64,000 nucleotides of DNA from positions 124,001 through 188,000 of the forward strand of contig NZ_JACGZW010000001.1 of the NCBI RefSeq assembly GCF_014145675.1, given 5' to 3'. The DNA comes from Amycolatopsis dendrobii. Its GTDB lineage: Bacteria; Actinomycetota; Actinomycetes; Mycobacteriales; Pseudonocardiaceae. The notes under the pieces are model-generated. The model saw nothing but the letters and a program-made list of their open reading frames with translations, made no database searches and was not told where the DNA came from. Both the position numbers and the translations under genes were made by a program. Positions 1-6,105 of this stretch are shown here, in pieces. Every line of letters begins with the position of its first letter. The stretch's first letter is position 1.

Positions 1-236
1 TCGCGCAGACGGTCCGCGGCAGGCTCGTCCCGCACGCCCCGCCCAGCGACCTCACCGACCGCGAGCAGGTGGTGCTGCAGCGCCTGCCTTCGCAACGTTC
101 GCTGGACGAGATCGCCTCCGATCTCACCGTCTCGGTCAACACGGTGAAAACCCACGTGCGGGCCATCTACGGCAAGCTGGGCGTGAACAACCGGCGCTCC
201 GCCGTCGTCGTCGCCCGGCAGCACGGCCTCACCTGA
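1..236 (+). CDS. LuxR-family response regulator, C-terminal fragment
   Basis: Only the last 77 codons are inside the window; the reading frame enters at base 3 and stops at TGA 234-236. The fragment starts in a linker and then shows a GerE/LuxR helix-turn-helix: the lead-in LTDREQVVL, helices around LDEIASDLTVS, and the recognition helix with NTVKTHVRAIYGKLGV. This is the standard DNA-binding end of NarL/FixJ-type regulators or of LuxR-like large ATPases; which of these cannot be said because the N-terminus lies outside. It ends 7 bases before the convergent stop of the next gene. Confidence 0.85.
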   Translation, partial: AQTVRGRLVPHAPPSDLTDREQVVLQRLPSQRSLDEIASDLTVSVNTVKTHVRAIYGKLGVNNRRSAVVVARQHGLT

Positions 237-243
237 TGCCCGG

Positions 244-1587
244 TCAGCGCTCGTCGCGGCGCGGGGCCGACAGCAGCGCGTCCGCCCACCGGGCCCGCGG
301 GTCGACGTCCACCAGCAGGGTCTTGGCCAGCAGCGTCGCCGGCACCGCGAGCACCGCCCCGAGCGGGCCGAGCAGCCAGGTCCAGAACACCAGCGCCAGC
401 ACGGTGACCACAGTGGACAGCCCGACCGAACCGGCCACGAACCGCGGCTGGATCAGGGATTGCACCGCGAAGTTGAGCACGAGGTAGATCAGGAGCACCA
501 CGAGGAAGCCGCGCCAGCCGTGGTCGAGCAGTGCGATCACCGCGGGCGGGGCCACTCCGATCACGAAGCCGACGTTGGGAATGTAGTTGGTGACGAAGGA
601 AAGCAGCCCCCACAGCAACGCCCCCGGAACGCCGAGCAGCGCCAGCGCGGCGGTGTCGAGCGCCGCTACTATTCCGCCGAACACCGTCGTCACCAACAGG
701 TATCGCCGCGTGTCCGTGGCGAACTGGCGCAACGCCGCGGAAATCCACGGCCGGTCGCGTGCGATCACGCTGAGCCGTTGCCCCGCCCAGGCTGTCTCTG
801 CGCTCAGGAACAGCAAGAGCCCGAACAGGAACGCGAGGTTCGTGACCAGCTTGCCCGCGCTCGCGAGCAGCGAACCGGTCAGCCGGACGAGTTTTCCGGC
901 GTCGACAGAGGACAGTATGCCGCGGACCTGTGCTTCGCCGATGCCGAGCGTGGCCAGCCCGTTGCGCAGCAAGTCGTCGAACCGTCCGGCGTAGCGCGGC
1001 ACCAGCGCGGACAACTGCGCGACGGAAACCACGACGACGAGGAAGAAGACCAGGAGGACGGCGTAGACGGCGATGGCGAGCACGGTGACCGTCAGCCAGC
1101 GGGGGAATCCTTTGTCGCGTAACCAGGTTCGCACTGGGTCGAGGGTGATCACGACGACCAGGGCGAGAAACACCGGTGCCGCGAACCAGGCGATGGCTTG
1201 CACCCCGGCGAGCACGACCGTCGCGGCGGCGGCCCCGAGCAGGACGACGAGAGCGCGGGGGAGCGAGCCGCCGTTCGCTTCGCACTCGGGCTGGGCCGGT
1301 GGCGGTTGTGCGCCCTCGGTTTGCCGATCGGCGATGTCTCGGAAAGTGCGGGCGGCCAGGTGGTCCGCGTGTTGGGCGGACGGTGGTCGCACACCTTCGC
1401 TCCGTTGATCGGCGGAGTCTCGGGAGGTGCGGCTTTCCCGGTGATTCGCGCGTTGGGCGAAAGGCGGTCGCCCGCCCTCGCCTCGCCGGTCGGCGAAGTG
1501 CCGGAAGGTGCGGCGTGCCAGGCGATGGGCGTGCCGGTGCTTGCGGAACCGGCGGGCCGGGAAGTCGGTGAACTGCGCTCGCACCAT
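244..1587 (-). CDS. AI-2E family (PerM/YdiK-type) membrane transporter
   Basis: A 447-residue protein. Residues from about 110 onward have the AI-2E transporter layout: paired N-terminal hydrophobic segments, a central soluble stretch (PRYAGRFDDLL), then a second membrane cluster with the motif-like NYIPNVGFVIG and VLNFAVQSLIQP. Family members export small molecules or ions; the substrate here is unknown. The ATG at 1587 is supported by a GGAGG six bases upstream on the minus strand. The first 110 residues are hydrophilic, Arg- and Pro-rich, and made of three 27-residue imperfect repeats absent from typical family members. An internal start just before the first membrane segment would give a normal-length protein, but no good ribosome site was seen there. 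Confidence 0.88.
   Translation of the reverse strand: MVRAQFTDFPARRFRKHRHAHRLARRTFRHFADRRGEGGRPPFAQRANHRESRTSRDSADQRSEGVRPPSAQHADHLAARTFRDIADRQTEGAQPPPAQPECEANGGSLPRALVVLLGAAAATVVLAGVQAIAWFAAPVFLALVVVITLDPVRTWLRDKGFPRWLTVTVLAIAVYAVLLVFFLVVVVSVAQLSALVPRYAGRFDDLLRNGLATLGIGEAQVRGILSSVDAGKLVRLTGSLLASAGKLVTNLAFLFGLLLFLSAETAWAGQRLSVIARDRPWISAALRQFATDTRRYLLVTTVFGGIVAALDTAALALLGVPGALLWGLLSFVTNYIPNVGFVIGVAPPAVIALLDHGWRGFLVVLLIYLVLNFAVQSLIQPRFVAGSVGLSTVVTVLALVFWTWLLGPLGAVLAVPATLLAKTLLVDVDPRARWADALLSAPRRDER
1313..1555 (-). repeat. 81-bp (27-codon) tandem repeat, three imperfect copies
   Basis: Copies start at about 1313, 1394 and 1475, exactly 81 bp apart, so the reading frame is kept. Each encodes a segment of the pattern R-D/H-x-A-D-x-R-x-E-G-x-x-P-P-x-A-Q. 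The repeat lies in the hydrophilic N-terminal region of the AI-2E family protein, ahead of its first membrane segment. Confidence 0.8.
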
Positions 1588-1689
1588 GCGAATCCTCCGG
1601 AGGCAGGCGGCGGAATCCGATAGTGGCGGCGAACGCGAGGCCGGTCTTCACCCGAAGGGGGCGGGGTTGCCGGATGCTCGGCGATTTTT

Positions 1690-1711
1690 TGTCGGTGGCG
1701 CCTGCCACCAT
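1690..1711 (+). promoter_or_regulatory. Candidate PafBC-type (RecA-independent DNA damage) promoter
   Basis: TGTCGGTG at 1690-1697, preceded by a T-run, is followed after exactly 8 bases by CACCAT (1706-1711). The mycobacterial RecA-independent damage promoter is described as TGTC(A/G)GTG, 8 bases, TAnnnT. The first half matches fully; the -10 differs at its first base. It sits 27 bases before the ATG at 1738. A second copy of the same 15-base core lies at 49254. Confidence 0.5.
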
Positions 1712-1737
1712 GGCCTGGACCGACTGAGGAGGACACG

Positions 1738-2334
1738 ATGACGAATACCCTGAACCACCTTGCCTGGCTGGAGAACAACGGCCCGCTGCAGGACATCTTC
1801 TGCGTTTCGTTCGTGCGCAGGCTCGACCCGCCCGAGGTCTTGCGGCGCTTCGGTGCGGACGCTGGCGAACAGCTGGCGTTCGCGGAGCTGAACAGCCGGG
1901 TAGCGGAGTACGTCGGGCAAACCCAAGGCGGAAACGGCGGCGGCCATGTCGGCGTGGTCTCGTGCGGGGAGTGGAGCGTGGCGATCGAGCCGTTCGGGTG
2001 GCGCGGGAACCTGCCGGAAGTCATTGCCGGACTGTCGAAGGAAAGCGAAGTCGTGGCGGTCAACCGGCACGACTTCGCCGAAGCGCATTTCGTCCACGCG
2101 GTGGACGGCACAGTGATGACGGGCTTCGCCCCGCGGATGCCGAGCCGCCGGTACGGGAGCGAGCCGGATCGGTTGACGCCGTTGATGCGCGAGTCCGGGT
2201 TGGATCCGGGGCAGGAGGAACGACCGTCGCATCCGATCGCGGCGGCGTTCGCAGTGGCGGCCGGGATGACCGGAGTGGTGTTCACGCCGGAGTTCCTGGA
2301 GCGGACGTTGCTGGTGGGGGATATCCGGACTTAG
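1738..2334 (+). CDS. DUF6461 domain protein of unknown function
   Basis: A 198-residue soluble protein. The opening WLENNGPLQDIFCVSFVR, the LDPPEVLRRFG stretch and the later GEWSVAIEPFGWRG are typical of the DUF6461 family, which is widespread and often multicopy in actinomycetes and has no known function. No signal peptide, membrane segment or catalytic motif is visible. The start is well supported: GAGGAGG lies 5-6 bases before the ATG. The upstream TGTCGGTG element suggests damage-linked expression, which would be a first hint of function. It is monocistronic and faces the end of the pqq operon. Confidence 0.85.
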   Translation: MTNTLNHLAWLENNGPLQDIFCVSFVRRLDPPEVLRRFGADAGEQLAFAELNSRVAEYVGQTQGGNGGGHVGVVSCGEWSVAIEPFGWRGNLPEVIAGLSKESEVVAVNRHDFAEAHFVHAVDGTVMTGFAPRMPSRRYGSEPDRLTPLMRESGLDPGQEERPSHPIAAAFAVAAGMTGVVFTPEFLERTLLVGDIRT

Positions 2335-2721
2335 CGGCGCGGAGTTCCGGCGGGCGCCGGGAGGGAAGGTTGTCGAAGGCAGTGCTGTCGGTGGCGGTAA
2401 GGAGGCGGTGTGGTGGCGGGAGGCGGCCGATGGGAAGTCCCGGTTCTCCGGGCCGGGTACGGCTGTGCCGTGCGGTGCGCCAGGACAGGCCGGAGGCGGC
2501 TTGGCCGTGCTCGCCGAGGTCAGTCGCGGAACGGCGGCCGGGACGGCAGCGGCTGCGCGGAGTCGGGCGGTGCAAACGTCCTGGGCAGCTGGAAAACGCT
2601 CCAGCCGTCGGGACGGACGTGATGGCTCTTCACCTCCCCAGAGTTGCCGGAGGCGAAGCTTTTGACACATAGCGGTTCTTGCCGCGACCACTGATCCAGC
2701 GCGCGTGCTTGAGTGCCTCGG
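2335..2721. other. 387-bp spacer between convergent genes, no convincing gene
   Basis: The spacer lies between the DUF6461 gene and pqqB. It is rich in GGCGG and GGAGG words. A short open frame on the minus strand (2520-2768) has a tract (CVKSFASGNSGE) faintly like DUF397 proteins, but it lacks the family's conserved core, overlaps the end of pqqB and has no good ribosome site. I see no clear terminator. Confidence 0.5.
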
Positions 2722-3582
2722 TCAGAGCGTGAACTCGGTTCCGTCCGGCGGCAGTTCCGCTCCGGCACGCAGCACCGCGGCGTGTTCCGGACTGGCCGGG
2801 TCCACGACCGGGTTCGTGTTGTTCAGATGCGTGTAAGCCCAGCGGGCGGTGCCTGGGCGGGTGGTGAGCGTCGTGGTGATCGGCACGTGGCCCATCGCCT
2901 GCTGGGCGGCCGGGTTGGCGCTCTCGGTGGCCGTCGTGAATTCGGTGGCGCTGTAGAAGGTGCCGTCCAGGAGGACGAGGTCTGCGCCGTCGGTGAAACC
3001 GTCGAAGCCGGATGGCCAGGTGCGCAGGCAGGGCGCGTAGACGAGCGTGCCGCCGGTTGCCGGGTCGTGGATGCGGTACGCGACGACCCACGGGCCGGGC
3101 TGGGTGGAGGCGCGGGCGTACTTCGGCTGTTTGTCGCTGACGGGAAAGGAGGTGATGTGCAGGCCGTCGAGGGTGGTCTCGGTGGCGGGGCGCCAGGTCC
3201 AGTCGTGGTACTCGCCGACGATGGAGCGGGCCGGGAAGCGGTCGGTCAGCGCGTGCAGGGCGGCGGCGGGGGCGTGGACGGTCAGGGCCGTCGCCTCGCG
3301 GAGCATGAGCAGACCGAGGGCGTGGTCTAGTTCGGCGTCGGTGAGCAGGACTGTGCGCAGCGGCGTTTCGCGCGGGCCTGGTCCGGCACGCAGTGCTGGG
3401 GTCGCCAGGATTTGCGCGCGGATGTCGGGCGAGGCATTGAGGAGATGCCAGGTGCGGCCGTCCGCGCTGAAGGCGACGCTGTCCTGCGTACGTGGCGGAG
3501 AGTCCGAAGTGCATTGCGAGCAGGCGCAATTCCACTGGGGAAATCCGCCGCCTGCTGCGGTGCCCAGGAGGATGACCTTCAT
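2722..3582 (-). CDS. pqqB: PqqB, PQQ biosynthesis metallo-beta-lactamase-fold protein
   Basis: A 286-residue protein with the family signature GTAAGGGFPQWNCACSQC at the N-terminus (Cys pair C-x2-C), followed by LLTDAELDHALGLLMLRE, the PqqB version of the MBL metal-site region, and a C-terminal THLNNTNPV. PqqB acts in late steps of PQQ formation and has been assigned tyrosine-hydroxylase-like chemistry on the PqqA-derived intermediate. The start at 3582 begins exactly at MKVILLG and overlaps the pqqE stop by 4 bases (ATGA), so the two are translationally coupled. It is the last gene of the pqqA-C-D-E-B operon, unlike the common pqqA-B-C-D-E order. Confidence 0.95.
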   Translation of the reverse strand: MKVILLGTAAGGGFPQWNCACSQCTSDSPPRTQDSVAFSADGRTWHLLNASPDIRAQILATPALRAGPGPRETPLRTVLLTDAELDHALGLLMLREATALTVHAPAAALHALTDRFPARSIVGEYHDWTWRPATETTLDGLHITSFPVSDKQPKYARASTQPGPWVVAYRIHDPATGGTLVYAPCLRTWPSGFDGFTDGADLVLLDGTFYSATEFTTATESANPAAQQAMGHVPITTTLTTRPGTARWAYTHLNNTNPVVDPASPEHAAVLRAGAELPPDGTEFTL

Positions 3583-4652
3583 CGGGCCGGGCCACGCATA
3601 ACCAGGTCCGAAGCGGACGGTGCGGCGAGGACGAGGTCGACTGTGCCGCGGTGTGGCGAGCGGGAGCACACGGGGTCGGCGTTCGCCGCGTCGCCGGTGA
3701 GCTGGAACGCCTGGCAGCGGCAGCCGCCGAAGTCCGCGGTACGCCGGTCGCAGGTGCGGCACGGGTCGCGCATCCAGTCTTCGCCGCGGTAGGCGTTGAA
3801 GGACTCCGAGCGGTACCAGATGTCGGCCAAGGCGGTGTCACGGACGTTGTCGAGCTTGAGCGTGGTGATCGCGCTGGCGGCGGGGCAGGGCAGGACGGTG
3901 CCGTCGGGCGCGATGGTGAGTTGCCGCGCGCCCCAGCCGTGCATGCACGGTTTGGGGAACGGCTCGTAGTAGTCGGCGATGACGTAGATGATCTCCATCG
4001 TGCCGCGGAGGCGTTCGACGGCTGCGCGGACTATGGGTTCCGCGGCGGCGAGCTGCGCGCGGGTGGGCATCAGTGCGTCGCGGTTGCGCAGGGCCCAGCC
4101 GTAGTACTGGGTGTTGGCCAGTTCGAGCCGGTCCGCGCCCATCGACTCGGCGAGCGAGATGATTTCGGCCAGCTGGTCGTGGTTGTGCCGGTGCAGCACC
4201 ACGTTGACGGTCAGCGGCAGGCCGGAGGCTTTCACCAGCTCGGCGGCGGCCAGTTTTCGGTCGAAGGCTTTCGCTCCGGCGAGCAGGTTCGCCCGCTCTG
4301 GGGTGGCGGCTTGGGCGGAGAGCTGGACGTGCGCGAGACCCCGTTCGACGAGATCGGTCAGCCGGGGCTCGGTCAGTCCCAGGCCGGAGGTGACGAGGTT
4401 GACGTAGCAGCCGAGGTCGCTCGCGTGCGTGACCAGGTGCGGAAGATCCGGGCGGGCCAATGGTTCTCCACCGGAGAGGTGGACCTGGAGCACGCCCAGT
4501 TCCCGGGCTTGGGACAGCGCGCCGGTCCATTCAGCGGTGGACATTTCCGCGGATCGGGCCACGAGTTCCACGGGATTCGAGCAGTACGGGCAGTGCAGGG
4601 GACAGCGGTGGGTCAGTTCGGCGAGCAATCCGAGCGGCGCGGCTACGTCCAT
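3579..4652 (-). CDS. pqqE: PqqE, radical SAM PqqA Glu-Tyr cross-linking enzyme
   Basis: A 357-residue radical SAM protein. The N-terminal cluster motif CPLHCPYC (C-x3-C-x2-C) binds the SAM-cleaving 4Fe-4S cluster; the GGEPL motif follows. The C-terminal third carries a SPASM-type Cys set (CMHGWG, LPCPAA, DPCRTCDRR, GGCRCQAF) for auxiliary clusters. PqqE joins a Glu and a Tyr side chain inside the PqqA peptide, with PqqD presenting the peptide. The start overlaps the pqqD end by 10 bases and the stop overlaps pqqB by 4. Length and motifs are normal, so I expect a working enzyme. Confidence 0.96.
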   Translation of the reverse strand: MDVAAPLGLLAELTHRCPLHCPYCSNPVELVARSAEMSTAEWTGALSQARELGVLQVHLSGGEPLARPDLPHLVTHASDLGCYVNLVTSGLGLTEPRLTDLVERGLAHVQLSAQAATPERANLLAGAKAFDRKLAAAELVKASGLPLTVNVVLHRHNHDQLAEIISLAESMGADRLELANTQYYGWALRNRDALMPTRAQLAAAEPIVRAAVERLRGTMEIIYVIADYYEPFPKPCMHGWGARQLTIAPDGTVLPCPAASAITTLKLDNVRDTALADIWYRSESFNAYRGEDWMRDPCRTCDRRTADFGGCRCQAFQLTGDAANADPVCSRSPHRGTVDLVLAAPSASDLVMRGPAR

Positions 4653-4915
4653 TCGATCACCCGCCGTTGTCCGAACCGGGCCAGCACGGCCAGGACGTCG
4701 CTTTCTTGGACGCCTTGGTACCGGCTGCTCAATGCGGTGACGATGCCGGAAACCGGGGCGGTGCCGTCGCAGAGTTCCAGGACCGCGGTGGCTGTCGAGT
4801 TCGGCACCAGCACGCCTTCCGGGAACAACAGCACGTGCGCCCCGCGCACGCGATCGAACGTCAGGCGCACGCCGACGCGCAGTTTCGGCACCGACGCGGC
4901 GGTGATGGTGTCCAT
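4643..4915 (-). CDS. pqqD: PqqD, PqqA peptide chaperone
   Basis: A 90-residue protein of the PqqD (RiPP recognition element) family. It begins MDTITAASVPKLRVGVRL, where KLRVGVRLTFD and GAHVLLFPEGVLVPN are the two beta-strand stretches that bind the leader of PqqA; the rest is the helical part. It delivers PqqA to PqqE. The ATG at 4915 lies 4 bases after the pqqC stop; longer in-frame starts upstream would run through pqqC and are not needed. Ten bases overlap pqqE. Confidence 0.94.
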   Translation of the reverse strand: MDTITAASVPKLRVGVRLTFDRVRGAHVLLFPEGVLVPNSTATAVLELCDGTAPVSGIVTALSSRYQGVQESDVLAVLARFGQRRVIEWT

Positions 4916-4919
4916 CGGC

Positions 4920-5618
4920 TCACTCCTTGGCGGCGGCGCGTTCGATGGCGTCGAGCATCGACCACAGGACATCGCACTTGAACGACAGCGCGGACACTGC
5001 CTTCTCCTGCTGTTCGCGGGTGACGCAGTGCTGCACGACGATGTCCAAAGTGTCCTTGCCCTCTCCGGAGACCTTGTCGATCCGGTTGGTGAAGTACGCC
5101 AGGTCGGCACGGGAAATCCACGAATAGTTCGCCAGGACGTCGGCCACGCGCTGCTGCATCAGGTGCCCGGCGAACATCTCGGTCAGGCCGGAGGCGACGG
5201 CTTCCACCCAGGGCTTGGTACGCGCGAAGGCGACGTAGGCGTCGACGGCGAACCGGACGCCCGGAGCGACGTGCCGCTCGTCGAGGACTTCGGCGCGGTC
5301 CAGACCAACGGCGGCGCACAGCCGCAGCCAGCGTTCGGCTCCGCCTTCGCCCTCCACGGCGCCGTCGTGGTAGACGATGCGGTCGAGCCAGATCCGGCGG
5401 ATTTCCGGGATCGGGCAATTGCTGATGATGGCCGCGTCTTTCCGCGGCAGCACGCATTGGTAGTACCAGCGGTTCGCGGCCCAGAGCCGCAATTCCTGCG
5501 CGGTCAGTTCGCCGGCGTGCATGCGCTGGTGGAACGGATGGCTGCCCCAGTACCGGTGCTGGAGGCCGCGCAGCGCTCCGGTGAACTCCGCCGGACTCAT
5601 CGGGTGCACAGTGGACAT
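4920..5618 (-). CDS. pqqC: PqqC, pyrroloquinoline-quinone synthase
   Basis: A 232-residue all-helical, cofactor-free oxidase of the TENA/PqqC fold that performs the final ring closure and eight-electron oxidation to PQQ. Landmarks are RYWGSHPFHQRMHAGELT, the conserved ANRWYYQ, PRKDAAIISNCP and EMFAGHLMQQR. The length matches the family. A GGAGG six bases upstream of the ATG at 5618 supports the start. It is the second gene of the operon, 81 bases after pqqA. Confidence 0.95.
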   Translation of the reverse strand: MSTVHPMSPAEFTGALRGLQHRYWGSHPFHQRMHAGELTAQELRLWAANRWYYQCVLPRKDAAIISNCPIPEIRRIWLDRIVYHDGAVEGEGGAERWLRLCAAVGLDRAEVLDERHVAPGVRFAVDAYVAFARTKPWVEAVASGLTEMFAGHLMQQRVADVLANYSWISRADLAYFTNRIDKVSGEGKDTLDIVVQHCVTREQQEKAVSALSFKCDVLWSMLDAIERAAAKE

Positions 5619-5699
5619 TCGCGTCCTCCGGGATTTTCGCTCAGCGGTAAGGTTTTCCGGAACGGACGGGACCGCGGCGGACCGGCCCCGTCCGGCGGG

Positions 5700-5795
5700 T
5701 CATTCCTCCCGGCGGGCCGCGTAGGCGGTGACCTCCATCGGCGTTTCGTACTCGACGAAGTCGGGCGCGGTCCACATCTCGACGGGCTCGGGCAT
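5700..5795 (-). CDS. pqqA: PqqA, PQQ precursor peptide
   Basis: A 31-residue peptide (MPEPVEMWTAPDFVEYETPM then EVTAYAARREE). The EVTAY segment provides the E-x3-Y pair that PqqE cross-links and that becomes the PQQ skeleton. The length is slightly above the usual 23-29. The ATG at 5795 has an AAGGAAAG tract upstream, a little far from the start. It is the first gene of the operon. Confidence 0.93.
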   Translation of the reverse strand: MPEPVEMWTAPDFVEYETPMEVTAYAARREE

Positions 5796-6027
5796 GGGAA
5801 ACTCGCTTTCCTTCGGTGGTGCACCGGTGAGCGGGGCAGTCGTCCCCGCCCCGAACGCCGTCACCCTAAAAGCGCAAGGCGGCCGGTCGCCAGGGGTGCG
5901 GGGCGATTTCCCGCCGACTTTATAAAGGTTCCTTCCTATGGCGCAGCGGACGGTCACGCAGGGGCGCCGCTGCCGGTTGTCCGCCCGACAGAAACCGTGC
6001 GGGGGCGCGGAAACCTCCTGACGCCGC

Positions 6028-6088
6028 TTGACATCGGGACGGCGGGCGGCCGAATAATAGGGTTCGAGTGCGGTTGACAACGATGTCA
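6028..6088. promoter_or_regulatory. Divergent pqq / GH2 control region with TGACA inverted repeat
   Basis: This AT-richer patch lies in the 310-base gap between pqqA (minus) and the glycosidase (plus). A perfect inverted repeat TGACA-ACGA-TGTCA occupies 6075-6088, and a second TGACATCG half-site lies at 6029-6036. TTGACA at 6028 with TAATAG at 6055 has a spacing too long (21) for a standard promoter. On the minus strand TTGTCA (6079-6074) and TATTAT (6058-6053) are 15 bases apart. The palindrome ends 17 bases before the GTG at 6106, so a bound protein could block the glycosidase. Confidence 0.4.
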
Positions 6089-6105
6089 GAGGCTATGGGA
6101 GCGAC

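Noticed and set aside
2520..2768. Small DUF397-like gene on the minus strand
   Set aside because: Only a short tract is similar; the core of the family is missing, it overlaps pqqB and it lacks a ribosome site.
6028..6060. Standard promoter TTGACA/TAATAG for the GH2 gene
   Set aside because: The 21-base spacing is too long for a housekeeping promoter, so it is kept only as a low-confidence control region.
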